Assembly (NCBI GenBank): GCA_016929095.1
Contig: JAFGJM010000036.1
Coordinates: 1-64,000 of the forward strand
Source of the DNA: Anaerolineales bacterium
Lineage (GTDB): Bacteria > Chloroflexota > Anaerolineae > Anaerolineales > UBA4823
Length of the DNA: 64,000 nucleotides
Direction of reading: 5' to 3'
Part shown: positions 32,533 to 41,912 of the stretch, piece after piece
How the letters are laid out: each line of letters starts with the position of its first letter
Position numbering within the stretch: the first letter of the stretch is position 1
The notes under the pieces: model-generated
What the model was told of the DNA's origin: nothing
The model's database searches: none
What the model saw: only the letters and a program-made list of their open reading frames with translations
Program-made: the position numbers and the translations under genes

Positions 32533-33627
32533 ATGGAAGAGAAATACCTTTATCGCCAAATTGCCGAACACCTTCACCAACAGATCCTATCCGGTGAGAT
32601 AAAACCGGGAGACCGCTTACCCTCCGTCAGGGAAATGACGCGACACTGGAATTGTACGATCGGGACAATCCAGCGTGCTTACCAGGAACTGGTTGCCCAA
32701 GGGTTGGTCACCAGCCGGGCGGGGCAGGGAACGCGTGTGGTCGGTCAAATTCCGGATCAAGGGAATACGCCTCTGCGCCGTTTAAATATCCTGCACAGAG
32801 CAGAGGCATTCCTCCTGGAAGTACTCAATGCGGGTTACACGCAGGCGGAGATTGAAGAGGCTGTTCGGCTGGCGCTTGATCGCTGGCGCGCAGTCTCCAA
32901 GCGCCCCTCTGCACCCACGCCAAATATTGTACGTTTCATCGGCAGCCACGATCTGGCAGTTACCTGGCTGGCTTCCCATTTCCCGGAAATAGCATCAGGT
33001 TATTCGTTTCAGCCACAATTTACCGGAAGTATGGGGGGGTTGATCGCCCTGGTGGAAGGAAATGCAGATCTGGCGGGGTGCCATCTGTGGGATGAAGAAA
33101 GCCATACCTATAATATCCCCTTTATACAAAAGCTGTTGCCCGGAAAACAAATGGCTTTGCTGCATTTAGCAGAACGGCAGTTGGGTCTGATATTATCCCC
33201 GGGGAACCCTCTACGGATATCCGGATTAAAAGACATATGCGGCGACGGGGTGCGCTTCATAAATCGTCAATCCGGTTCGGGAACACGCGTCTGGTTGGAT
33301 TCTATGTTGCGGCAACATGGCATACAGACAGAGAAAATTTGTGGTTATGATATTGAAATGAATACCCATTCCGAAATTGCCAAAACGATCGCCGAAGGTA
33401 ATGCGGATGTTGGCTTAGGATTGGAAGCCTCTGCACATACATATGGATTGGATTTCACTCCCCTTACCTGTGAGAAATACGACCTGGTTTGCCATGCCAA
33501 TTCATTGAACAACCCTGCCATCCAAAAACTGGCGAAATGGCTATCCACATCAGAATCCAGGCAGGTATTTAGTAATCTGGCAGGATATGTAACTACTGAT
33601 ACCGGTAAGGTGACCATCATCGACTGA
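32533..33627 (+). CDS. GntR-type HTH regulator fused to a PBP-like (molybdate/tungstate-sensing?) domain
   Basis: 364 residues. Residues about 1-72 are a GntR winged helix (YRQIAEHLHQQILSGEIKPGDRLPSVREM, then GTIQRAYQELVAQGLVTSRAGQGTRVV). A linker helix follows and residues about 130-355 form a periplasmic-binding-protein-like domain: VRFIGSHDLAVTWLASHF, GSMGGLIALVEGNADLAGCHLWD, QSGSGTRVWLDSML and AEGNADVGLGLEASAHTYGLDFTPL. No signal peptide, so it is a cytoplasmic sensor. Such domains occur in MoeA-linked and ModE-like regulators. Divergent from the Mo/W genes, it is a good candidate for their Mo/W-responsive regulator; ligand and targets are inferred. Confidence 0.85.
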   Translation: MEEKYLYRQIAEHLHQQILSGEIKPGDRLPSVREMTRHWNCTIGTIQRAYQELVAQGLVTSRAGQGTRVVGQIPDQGNTPLRRLNILHRAEAFLLEVLNAGYTQAEIEEAVRLALDRWRAVSKRPSAPTPNIVRFIGSHDLAVTWLASHFPEIASGYSFQPQFTGSMGGLIALVEGNADLAGCHLWDEESHTYNIPFIQKLLPGKQMALLHLAERQLGLILSPGNPLRISGLKDICGDGVRFINRQSGSGTRVWLDSMLRQHGIQTEKICGYDIEMNTHSEIAKTIAEGNADVGLGLEASAHTYGLDFTPLTCEKYDLVCHANSLNNPAIQKLAKWLSTSESRQVFSNLAGYVTTDTGKVTIID

Positions 33628-33629
33628 AT

Positions 33630-35459
33630 TTACCCCATTCTATTTTCTTTATTCATTCTTTCGAGATATTCAGGCACATCGATCATAGGGGGGCGATCCA
33701 GTTCGGCTATTTCTTCGACATCCAAGAATAACCGCCCCGCGTCATAGCGGATTAATTTCATCGAGCGGTTAAGTTCTTCCAAAACACTTCTCCCGTAACG
33801 TTTCTCTAATTTTCGAAATACCGCTTGAATGATTGCAAACGACATTTTACTCAAAGCACTCAGATCCTGGTTTTTGTGAATGCGTTCTTTCAAATCCACC
33901 TGGGCAATCGAGCTTAAACCGAACATATCAAACATATCAATCAACAAACCGATTTCCACCCCATAACCGGAAAAGAATGGCAATTTCTCTAACGCCGTCC
34001 GCCGTCCACCATATTCACCCGACAATGGTTGGATTACGCCCGATAACTCCGGGTAAAAAAGGTTCAATAAAGGGCGGGCAGTGAGTTCGGTCACCCGACC
34101 GCCGCCGCCAACCTGGATCTTATTGCCAACCTTCAAGGGGCGGCGATAAAAACCCTTGACAAATTGCACGTCCTGCCTGGCTAATAACGGTCCAATAAGA
34201 CCGAAAACAAAGCGCGGATGAATATTAACAATATCGGTGTCGATCCAAAGGATAAGATCGCTTTGGAGTAAATACAGGCTTTTCCATAACGCCTCACCCT
34301 TTCCCGGTCGAGGCGAGAGCTTTGGTAATGTTAGTTGATGAATATATACCGGTATTTCCAAAGACCGGGCAATGTCGCGCGTACGGTCTTGAGAGTCCGA
34401 ATCGATCAGTATCAACTCATCCAATAACGGTTTCTCATCCATCAATGATTTTTTGATGGTTTGTATCACATTGCCAACCGTCTCCTCCTCATCCAGCGCA
34501 GGCATTGCCAGACCAATGCTAAGATTATTCTTTTTCTTTAATTTAAGAAGATAATCCAGGTCAGCAAATTCATCCGCATGGTATGTGTTTTCGGCAAACC
34601 ACTTATCGACCAAAACTGAAATCGCGGTATGCCCTGCCATTTCACTTTCAATCGGATGGGACATGGGACGTTTGGTTTTTACAGCAATCACCCCCACCTG
34701 ACACTGGTTCATGATCATCTCAGCAACCGGACCGAGAGATATCGGTGTGCCCTCAGGGCGGGCAGTAGTACCCATGATGACCATGTCAAATTTATTGGCG
34801 TGGTCAACAATCGTTTCCACCGGATTATCAGTAGCCTTTTTCCTTTGCCTGACTTCAGGGATGCTTTTTAAAATGCGATCGATGCCATAATAGGCGTCAT
34901 CACTGGCGGTACTCCCTTTTGCAGGGGCAATATGAAGCGCAGTGATCTTAGATTGGCAGTTACGGTTGATGGATAAAGAGATACGCAGGGCTAACTCGGC
35001 ATATACACCGCCGCGCATAGGTAACAGAATTTGCTCCGGGCAACTGGGAATAACTCCCCCCACGATAGCCATATCGCAAATGGAATCAATGAAAGCATCA
35101 GGTGAACTGTGAAGTATGGCTTTATATTGATTCGGCCATTCCAACACCATCAGGTCCGGTTTTTCTTCTTCAACAATTCTTTTCAAGTCTTGCCAGGGGT
35201 TGTGTGTCACATGGACGATGTCCAGAATTTTTACGCCTTCAAGGTTTTTGAGTTCTTTTAATTTGCTGCGCACCTTTCTGGCTTGATTTGTCCGTGTGGT
35301 AAGCGTCTCGTTCTCAGGCACTACGACAATCCCTGCCAATAATACCGTGGCGTCACCAGCGATATCCATCGCCGTGGATATGGCTGGCAGGTAGGGATAG
35401 CCATTCAAAATAGGTACCAATATTTTTCTAAATAAACTCAGGTTGTATCTTTTTTTCAT
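33630..35459 (-). CDS. gpgS: Glucosyl-3-phosphoglycerate synthase fused to tandem universal-stress-protein domains
   Basis: 609 residues. The first 265 residues read as two universal stress protein domains: ILVPILNGYPYLPAI at the start and, near 235-255, VIMGTTARPEGTPISLGPVAEMIM, a USP-type nucleotide-binding loop (degenerate in the first copy). From about 310 a GT81 glycosyltransferase begins: IGLAMPALDEEETVGNVI, DELILIDSDSQDRT, SPRPGKGEALWKSLY, the metal-binding LWIDTDIVN, then QPLSGEYGGRRTALEKLPFFSGYGVEIGLLIDM. GpgS transfers glucose to 3-phosphoglycerate, the first step to glucosylglycerate. Normal GpgS proteins are about 330 residues and lack the USP part. Last gene of the osmolyte operon; it converges on the GntR gene with a 2-bp gap. 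Confidence 0.88.
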   Translation of the reverse strand: MKKRYNLSLFRKILVPILNGYPYLPAISTAMDIAGDATVLLAGIVVVPENETLTTRTNQARKVRSKLKELKNLEGVKILDIVHVTHNPWQDLKRIVEEEKPDLMVLEWPNQYKAILHSSPDAFIDSICDMAIVGGVIPSCPEQILLPMRGGVYAELALRISLSINRNCQSKITALHIAPAKGSTASDDAYYGIDRILKSIPEVRQRKKATDNPVETIVDHANKFDMVIMGTTARPEGTPISLGPVAEMIMNQCQVGVIAVKTKRPMSHPIESEMAGHTAISVLVDKWFAENTYHADEFADLDYLLKLKKKNNLSIGLAMPALDEEETVGNVIQTIKKSLMDEKPLLDELILIDSDSQDRTRDIARSLEIPVYIHQLTLPKLSPRPGKGEALWKSLYLLQSDLILWIDTDIVNIHPRFVFGLIGPLLARQDVQFVKGFYRRPLKVGNKIQVGGGGRVTELTARPLLNLFYPELSGVIQPLSGEYGGRRTALEKLPFFSGYGVEIGLLIDMFDMFGLSSIAQVDLKERIHKNQDLSALSKMSFAIIQAVFRKLEKRYGRSVLEELNRSMKLIRYDAGRLFLDVEEIAELDRPPMIDVPEYLERMNKENRMG

Positions 35460-35470
35460 CGTCCAAAAAA

Positions 35471-36691
35471 TTAAATCATAAATAATGGGGCAATTTTCGT
35501 CTTATAGATATTATCCCATGTATACCGCGTCCGTACGGAGACGCGTAAATTAAATTGAAGATCATTACTCAATTGGTCATAAATCATATCTGCGACCTGA
35601 TTGGGTTCACTACTGACAGAAAAATACTTCACCATTGTACCCCCCAATTCGCGCAAGGGAGGAATATCGGAACAGAAGATGGGAATTCCGCTCAATCCAG
35701 CTTCCAATACTGGAATGCCAAAACCTTCTTCCATACTGGGGAATAACAAAGCATCTGCCAGGCGATAAAAATCCGCAATAACAGCATCCTCCAGGTAACT
35801 CTCGGAGAGTTCCGCCAGGAAATGAGCCGCGCCAACCAGATGGAGATCTTCCCGCAAGGCTAATAACCGCGAGAAATAATCCAGGTTAGCCGGGTTGTGC
35901 GGACCCAGAGGCCCGGTGACCACCAAGACCGCCTGGGGAAATTTTTGTTTCAGGAAATATAACGTTCGCAGCGCCATCTCGATATTTTTGCGTGTGGTAA
36001 TCCTCACCGGCAATAAAAGCAAAGGATGCGCCGCCATCAAATTGAGCTGCTCAATGAAAGCTGCCGTCTTGTCTTCCAATTTGAGAAATTGTTTGATATT
36101 TAAACCGTTGGGAATTACATGGATTTGATCAGGTGGAATTCCATATAGATTGGCTAACTCGCCCTGGCGCAACGTCGATACAACGACTTGAATTGCGGTT
36201 TGCCAATGAGTTTTCAGTAAATCCCAGGGAAACCCAGGGTACAACTCACTCTGATATCTAGGAGTACACCATGCCAGATCATGATGCCACAAAATCATGC
36301 GCGGCGCGCCCGGCTTTTCAGAAAACGCTTTCAAAGCCAGGGTTAGAGGAAGATTTTTATTCATGGAGGCAATATTGTGTGCAATCACCCAATCCAATCC
36401 CATCAAATTTTCATTAAGAGTCCGGGAAATTTTATCCACCAGGCAAGAAAATTCATCCGGAATTGACCCGCCATCCAAAATTCTTTTAACTGACAAAATG
36501 TCCGGATGGCGTGAATCCATGAGCGGGGTCGTTTTCATTGTGATATGTGGGTCTCCTTGCTCCCCTCGTCCCGCCAATATCATGACCCGGTGACCATCCT
36601 GCGCCAACAGGCGTGCATGGTGCGCTAAAACACTTTCTACACCGCCCACTACAGGAGGGGCGGAATAATGAAGTATGGCTATCTTGGACAT
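35471..36691 (-). CDS. GT4-family glycosyltransferase (osmolyte cluster)
   Basis: 406 residues. N domain opens IAILHYSAPPVVGGVESVLAHHARLL, with the GGVE loop typical of GT4 acceptor sites. The C domain has LLLPVRITTRKNIEMALRTLYFLK and the donor-binding LFPSMEEGFGIPVLEAGLSGIPIFCSD with the E(x7)E motif. Cytoplasmic retaining transferase, donor GDP-mannose or a UDP/ADP-glucose. Between the GH63-like hydrolase and GpgS it may extend glucosylglycerate, for example to mannosylglucosylglycerate; this is inferred from position. Spacing is 21 bp and 11 bp to its neighbours. Confidence 0.8.
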   Translation of the reverse strand: MSKIAILHYSAPPVVGGVESVLAHHARLLAQDGHRVMILAGRGEQGDPHITMKTTPLMDSRHPDILSVKRILDGGSIPDEFSCLVDKISRTLNENLMGLDWVIAHNIASMNKNLPLTLALKAFSEKPGAPRMILWHHDLAWCTPRYQSELYPGFPWDLLKTHWQTAIQVVVSTLRQGELANLYGIPPDQIHVIPNGLNIKQFLKLEDKTAAFIEQLNLMAAHPLLLLPVRITTRKNIEMALRTLYFLKQKFPQAVLVVTGPLGPHNPANLDYFSRLLALREDLHLVGAAHFLAELSESYLEDAVIADFYRLADALLFPSMEEGFGIPVLEAGLSGIPIFCSDIPPLRELGGTMVKYFSVSSEPNQVADMIYDQLSNDLQFNLRVSVRTRYTWDNIYKTKIAPLFMI

Positions 36692-36712
36692 AATTTTCTT
36701 TTCATCACCAGT

Positions 36713-38500
36713 TTACTCATCCCGAGCATCGTCTGCGCCCTCAAGAGAGGCTTGAATCGCCAGATCGATATATACCGCAGAAGACCAACCAAACACCGAA
36801 GCCGCTTTTGGAGGATTATCGCCTGTTTCCGGATGATAATATTCGTATATATCATTCTGTCCTGAAATCAATTCTAAAGTCAAGCGGCGCAATTGGTGCG
36901 CTATATTGGTAAATCCTGAATTTTTTAATCCCTCGATCAACAAGTAATTTACATTGACCCAGGTAGGTCCGCGCCACATTTGAGTCGGATTGTATTTGGG
37001 ATCATCCAGCGCCACCGTGGGTACCGGGAAGCGGGGCCAAAATTGGAGAGGGTCCGTTAAATGGGAGACCAGCCTTTGTGAAATACGTTCAGGCAATTGC
37101 CCGGTAAGCAAAGGAAACAGATTGAACGGAGTTCTCACCTTCACCGGTTTTCCATCTTTCAATGCCCAGAATATTCCGGCTTCTTCATCCCACATCAACC
37201 TCAGCATACGCTGCGCCATCGCCTTAGAACGTTTCGTCCAATATTTGGCAGCCAGCTTATCCCCAATTTCATTGGCAATTTTCGCAAGATAACTCTGTTG
37301 TAAACAAAGGTATGTGTTAAGGTCGGGCGATTCAACCGGAACGCCCTCGTCCCATAATGGGCTGTCATCCAGCCCGGAAGAAAACGGATGTAAATATTCA
37401 CACAAGCCATTTTTATTTAAATCGTTCTTGTTAAACCACCATTCATTCCAACGCACTATCGGTTCAAAAATTTCATCCAGAAATTCTCTATCGCCATCGT
37501 GCTCGAATAATTTCCAAGCTGCCCAGGCAATCAGAGGGGGTTTGGTCACATCGGCGTCTACCGGAAATGTTAGATGGGTGACCGTACCCTCATCGTGAAC
37601 GGCATCGGGTATCATTCCGTCTTCCCGTTGGTGATCTAATAAAATGCGCAGTTGATCCTGCGCCAGGCGAGTGTTCACATACCGGTATGCAATGGCGTGA
37701 AAAAACGCATCCCATTGCCAAACACCGACATAATGGACTTTGGAAGGCGTCATGGCTTCACGGGTCGTATAAAAACGGGTTGAGATCAACCCGGCTCCCA
37801 TCACCCACCAGGCAAAATAGTATTGCGCACGATATTGCGGGCTTACTGCCGGGGCGGCAGCAAACCATTCATGCCACTTTTTGGCCGCGATCTCGATCAT
37901 CGTTTGCGGCGCGGGAACATACCGGTTGAATCCCAGGCGGGGGGTGATGTTCAGCACCAGGGCTGAATCATCGTCTGCCTCCATATTAATGCTGATGCGG
38001 TGGCCTCTGTTTGTGTCGGGTTCAACACAATGGAATAAAATCTTTGCATTGGTCGTGTAGGCAAAATTACGGCGGATATCGCCGGTAAGCTGTAACACAC
38101 CGCCCCGCCGATCGGGCGTGGCTTTATCCAGATTTGCGGTAAATGTCACCCCGCATTTCCCTTTCGGTAATGTAACCATGATCGTTTCCGTATCCAAAAA
38201 TATCATGGTAAACATCCCCTGGATGGTATGGAATACCAGGCAATGGGGATAAGTCGTGATTTCAAAAGGAATGGGTGAGCCATCCGCATCGATAAATTGA
38301 AAATTATCCACAATGGGAGGTCTTTGCCGGTAAGCGGCAAGCTGGCCTTCCCGTTTAAACCAGCGCTCCGCCAGCCTTATGGATAAATGCTGGTTGGCAA
38401 GGAATACTAATAATCGTGAGCCCCGGTCGCTGAAAGGGATCCTTTTTAAGTCAAGTCGATTCTTCAATATTGATAAGTAAGGAGAAGCCAAATAATCCAT
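36713..38500 (-). CDS. GH63-like glycoside hydrolase, candidate glucosylglycerate hydrolase
   Basis: 595 residues. An N-terminal beta-rich domain (about 1-220) precedes an alpha/alpha-barrel: WQWDAFFHAIAYR, LLDHQREDGMIPDAVHDEG, YLHPFSSGLDDSPLWDEG and PTQMWRGPTWVNVNYLLIEGLK. These are landmarks of GH63/GH37-type hydrolases, with an acid in the WDAFF region and a base in the C-terminal part. In known bacteria this family includes glucosylglycerate and mannosylglycerate hydrolases that recycle the osmolyte. No signal peptide, so it acts on the internal pool. It starts directly after the GT4 stop (no gap). Confidence 0.8.
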   Translation of the reverse strand: MDYLASPYLSILKNRLDLKRIPFSDRGSRLLVFLANQHLSIRLAERWFKREGQLAAYRQRPPIVDNFQFIDADGSPIPFEITTYPHCLVFHTIQGMFTMIFLDTETIMVTLPKGKCGVTFTANLDKATPDRRGGVLQLTGDIRRNFAYTTNAKILFHCVEPDTNRGHRISINMEADDDSALVLNITPRLGFNRYVPAPQTMIEIAAKKWHEWFAAAPAVSPQYRAQYYFAWWVMGAGLISTRFYTTREAMTPSKVHYVGVWQWDAFFHAIAYRYVNTRLAQDQLRILLDHQREDGMIPDAVHDEGTVTHLTFPVDADVTKPPLIAWAAWKLFEHDGDREFLDEIFEPIVRWNEWWFNKNDLNKNGLCEYLHPFSSGLDDSPLWDEGVPVESPDLNTYLCLQQSYLAKIANEIGDKLAAKYWTKRSKAMAQRMLRLMWDEEAGIFWALKDGKPVKVRTPFNLFPLLTGQLPERISQRLVSHLTDPLQFWPRFPVPTVALDDPKYNPTQMWRGPTWVNVNYLLIEGLKNSGFTNIAHQLRRLTLELISGQNDIYEYYHPETGDNPPKAASVFGWSSAVYIDLAIQASLEGADDARDE

Positions 38501-39781
38501 TTACAATTCACCAAAGCACTCTGTGAGTAGTGTTTGTAACTCTCTTTCTAGAACAGAATAGGAATAAAAACGCCGCCCGATTTCATAATTTTTCACCGCC
38601 ATTTGTTCCATAAGGTTTTGGTCGCTGAGTACCTTACGGGTTTTTTCGATGGTTTGCGTGGTGATATAACCATCGAAAGCCACAACCTGGAAGCCTTTAG
38701 GTCTGAGATCAATATCGAAAATCGAGTAGCTGTTCACCACAATGGGGCGCGAATAATATATCGCTTCCAGGAATGCATTGCCAAATCCCTCGATATCGGA
38801 GGGATAAGTCACCATATCTGCGTGGGGATAAAGATCCCACAATGTATACACTTTTAGCCCATTTTCCAGTGTTCCACGCTGTTCACGGATGATATCGGAT
38901 ACAAAATTTACCGGTACAGAAAGCATCTCAGCATAATTACGCAGGTGCTTCTCGTAATCATAGCCTTCATCTCCCGAAGCATGGGAAATGACCAGCCGGG
39001 CAGGGATATCCAACCGGCTGACAATTTCAATGGCGTGCTCGATGCCTTTTCGGGGTACCACTCGCGTAGGCTGAAGCAGTAATTTTTCATGCGGTAAAAC
39101 ACCCAGCGACTGGCGGATGTCTTGAGTGTAGTTATCCTGTTTCTGAGGCGGCTGATCAAAATTCATGACATTAGGGATCAATGTGCTGGAAATACCTGTG
39201 CGTAAAGCGAGTTGATTGGCTGCCGAAGAGTTGATCACCACATGATGCACCGGGGGTAGGTGGGGTGGGAAAGACATATTGAGATAATCCCACACGCAAT
39301 TAACCAGAAAGCGTTTTCTTTCCCAAAAGAAATCATGATGGTGAGCAATCGTAGGCATCCGGGTTTCGATGATCACCTCAGTCAGGGCTAATCCTAAAGG
39401 GATATTTAAAGGAATTGCCAGAGCATTTTCAACAACCAATAAACTGATGTCGAATCTTCGAATGAATTCATATAATTTTTCTTTTAAATAATCCTTAACC
39501 AAATGGATCTTGCGTGTGATCTCTGGTGCGCGGATGTGATTATCAAAACACGCCACATAAATTTGATCAATCTCCGGATGCTTGAATAATGCTTCGGGGA
39601 CAATGAAATTTCGATCGTCCGGGCGGTCGGAAGCGCCGGCAAAATAGAAACAGGTATGTCCTAACCGTGATAAAACGGTCGCCCATTTTTCAGTTTCCAA
39701 GGAAACGCCATCGGTGCCGCAAAAACGCGTCGATATAATCCCAATGCGTTGGAATTCCTGACGATTTGACATATTTGCCAT
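38501..39781 (-). CDS. GT4-family glycosyltransferase, candidate mannosylglucosylglycerate synthase-type
   Basis: 426 residues from ATG 39781 with AAAGGTG upstream. N domain: IGIISTRFCGTDGVSLETEKWATVLSRLGH (GTDGVS acceptor loop). C domain: LLQPTRVVPRKGIEHAIEIVSRL and the donor site MVTYPSDIEGFGNAFLEAIYYSRPIVVNSYSIFDIDLRPKGF with the E(x7)E motif. This architecture resembles glycosyltransferases found beside glucosylglycerate enzymes. Its substrate cannot be fixed by sequence alone; a mannosyl transfer to glucosylglycerate is the working idea. Two GT4 genes in one cluster argue for a product larger than plain glucosylglycerate. Confidence 0.78.
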   Translation of the reverse strand: MANMSNRQEFQRIGIISTRFCGTDGVSLETEKWATVLSRLGHTCFYFAGASDRPDDRNFIVPEALFKHPEIDQIYVACFDNHIRAPEITRKIHLVKDYLKEKLYEFIRRFDISLLVVENALAIPLNIPLGLALTEVIIETRMPTIAHHHDFFWERKRFLVNCVWDYLNMSFPPHLPPVHHVVINSSAANQLALRTGISSTLIPNVMNFDQPPQKQDNYTQDIRQSLGVLPHEKLLLQPTRVVPRKGIEHAIEIVSRLDIPARLVISHASGDEGYDYEKHLRNYAEMLSVPVNFVSDIIREQRGTLENGLKVYTLWDLYPHADMVTYPSDIEGFGNAFLEAIYYSRPIVVNSYSIFDIDLRPKGFQVVAFDGYITTQTIEKTRKVLSDQNLMEQMAVKNYEIGRRFYSYSVLERELQTLLTECFGEL

Positions 39782-39910
39782 GTTTTCACCTTTAATGATT
39801 CTTGAGTCGTTATGAGGAATAATGATCAGTCATTCACTTGAATTTCAATGCCCATTTAAAGTGCCGGTACGATTTTATCCTTTTCGTTATTTTATGGTTA
39901 ATATCTCCTT

Positions 39911-39936
39911 CCCCATTTTTGTTCTCGAAAATGGGG
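39911..39936. other. Intercistronic 9-bp hairpin in the osmolyte operon
   Basis: CCCCATTTT and AAAATGGGG flank an 8-base loop in the 208-bp spacer between the phosphorylase and GT4 genes, within a longer pyrimidine/purine arm pair (CTCCTTCCCC ... GGGGGAATCAGGGAG). No T-run on the minus strand. Confidence 0.5.
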
Positions 39937-39989
39937 GAATCAGGGAGAGGCCTGGTTTCCAAATTCCATGTTGTTAAATTTATCGAGTT

Positions 39990-41738
39990 TTACGCTTCAA
40001 GGAGAAGCCACCGGGTTTGATAAGGTTTTAAAGTTAAGGCAGCTTTCTTATTCAAAACCACAACTTGCCGACTGATGATCTCTTTGATTCCCATAAAAGG
40101 CCTATGATAATGGGGGGAAACATCAATCGCGATTGGCTGGGGAGAATCCGATACATTGTGCAAACACAAAATACTCCGCTTTCCTTCTTCCAAAAACCTA
40201 TGCACAGCAAATACCGCTGGATTTCCTGATATGATGCCTTGTCCGCCATAAGGGTTGAATTCGGGGTATGCGGCGCGAGCTTTAAGGATTGAAGCCATAC
40301 GAGAATATACCTGAAACCGCCTCGAGCTTTCGAGTGATAATTCTTCTTCTAATTTACCCCGTTCCAATTTTTGACGATTGATGGTGCGTTTGATGCCGGT
40401 TAACTGCACCCCTTCTTTCCATCCACGTGAGCCAAAAAGGCTGTGGAAATAGATGCCCGGGACACCACACAGCGCACATAAAATCGCATGTGCCGTTACA
40501 AATTTCTCTACTTGATATTGTTGGGATACATTTGGCTGAGCGCCGTTAAGCGCATCAAAATAATTCACATTTAATTCATATGGGCTGTGGTTGCCATCCG
40601 GTTCCTGTTTATATGAAACTTCGCCTCCGGCTTTCAGGACATTTTTGATTATTGAATCGATCTCATCAGGAGATAAAATACCCCGCGCCGGATTCAGCCC
40701 AATGCCATCATGAGAAGCCAGGAAATTGAAAAAAGTACCCCCAGGCAAATCGGATGTGAGCTGCTCAGCCCAGGCAGACAATGTGTCCGCATTTCCGGTC
40801 AACATTGTGTGCAGTACTAAGGGCGGGAGGGCAAAATTATAAACCAGATGTGCTTCGCTGATACCGTCACCAAAATATGAAATGTTATCGCGGTGAGGGA
40901 CATTTGTCTCGGTGATAATCTTCACGTATGGGGCAACCTCATCCAACATCAAGCGCATGATCTGAATGATATGATGGGTCTGGGGCAAATGAATGCAAGT
41001 GGTACCTATTTCTTTCCAAATAAATGCTATGGCATCCAGGCGAATATAGCGGGCGCCTTTTTCGACATAAAAAAGCAAAACATCTAAAACATCCAGCAGC
41101 ACCTCGGGATTATGATAATTCAGATCCACCTGATCAGTGCTGAATGTCGTCCAAATGCTTCGTTTCCCATTGGCGGCATCAAACTCGGTGAGCAGGGGCA
41201 AAGCTCGCGGTCTTACAACCCGCGATAGGTCTATATGTTTTTCGACCTCAATAAAATAATCACGGTATTTTGGCTGACCTTGGAGGAATTGTTTGAACCA
41301 TTCACTTTGAATTGAGATGTGATTAACCACCGCATCGAACATGAGATGAAAATCTTGCGCCAGGCGGTCAATATCGTTCCAGGTTCCCAAAGCGGGATCG
41401 ACCTGATAATAATCGATCACCGAAAAACCATCATCAGATGAATAGGGGAAAAACGGCAAAATGTGAATCCCATCGATGACGCCTTGAAGATAACGAGTAC
41501 AAAATTCCGCCAAAGACTGTAAAGGCATTCGCCCGGCTTCTTTCACCTGATCCCCATAAGTGATCAGAAGTGCATTGCGTTCGGTGAGCTCTCCCGCAAT
41601 ATTTAGGTCAATGGGATGAAGTTTTTTATAATGATGGATTTTATCTTGCAGGCGTGTGTAGACGTCGCCGCCTGTTTCGTAACCGTATAGGTCTATGAGA
41701 AGGTATTTTAATTTTGCTACACCCTGGTCAACTGGCAT
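39990..41738 (-). CDS. GH13_18 sucrose-phosphorylase-like enzyme, probable glucosylglycerate phosphorylase
   Basis: 582 residues. GH13 landmarks: IHILPFFPYSSDDGFSVIDYYQVDPALGTWNDI, MFDAVVNHIS, nucleophile region ARYIRLDAIAFIWKEIG, acid/base ITETNVPHRDN and FLASHDGIGL. This is the GH13_18 group of sucrose phosphorylases, which also holds glucosylglycerate phosphorylases that cleave glucosylglycerate with phosphate to glucose-1-phosphate. The gpgS neighbourhood favours that activity over sucrose. No Shine-Dalgarno sequence is visible before ATG 41738. First gene of the cluster, just downstream of two tRNA-Ser genes. Confidence 0.82.
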   Translation of the reverse strand: MPVDQGVAKLKYLLIDLYGYETGGDVYTRLQDKIHHYKKLHPIDLNIAGELTERNALLITYGDQVKEAGRMPLQSLAEFCTRYLQGVIDGIHILPFFPYSSDDGFSVIDYYQVDPALGTWNDIDRLAQDFHLMFDAVVNHISIQSEWFKQFLQGQPKYRDYFIEVEKHIDLSRVVRPRALPLLTEFDAANGKRSIWTTFSTDQVDLNYHNPEVLLDVLDVLLFYVEKGARYIRLDAIAFIWKEIGTTCIHLPQTHHIIQIMRLMLDEVAPYVKIITETNVPHRDNISYFGDGISEAHLVYNFALPPLVLHTMLTGNADTLSAWAEQLTSDLPGGTFFNFLASHDGIGLNPARGILSPDEIDSIIKNVLKAGGEVSYKQEPDGNHSPYELNVNYFDALNGAQPNVSQQYQVEKFVTAHAILCALCGVPGIYFHSLFGSRGWKEGVQLTGIKRTINRQKLERGKLEEELSLESSRRFQVYSRMASILKARAAYPEFNPYGGQGIISGNPAVFAVHRFLEEGKRSILCLHNVSDSPQPIAIDVSPHYHRPFMGIKEIISRQVVVLNKKAALTLKPYQTRWLLLEA

Positions 41739-41817
41739 CGTTATAAATAAACAATAATTTTATTACCCTTCTTTTCCACCGGATATTTTGTGTGGTGTAA
41801 AAACCAAACCGATTGAG

Positions 41818-41908
41818 CGGGGAGGACAGGATTCGAACCTGCGGTCGAGGTTATAGCCCCGACAACCGCTTAGCAGGCGGCCCCAATCGACCACTCTGGC
41901 ACCTCCCC
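41818..41908 (-). tRNA. tRNA-Ser (anticodon GCU)
   Basis: 91-nt class II tRNA. Acceptor GGGGAGG / CCTCCCC, discriminator G as expected for serine, anticodon loop with GCT, long variable arm, and TTCGAAT T-loop. CCA is not encoded. Confidence 0.95.
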
Positions 41909-41912
41909 ATGG

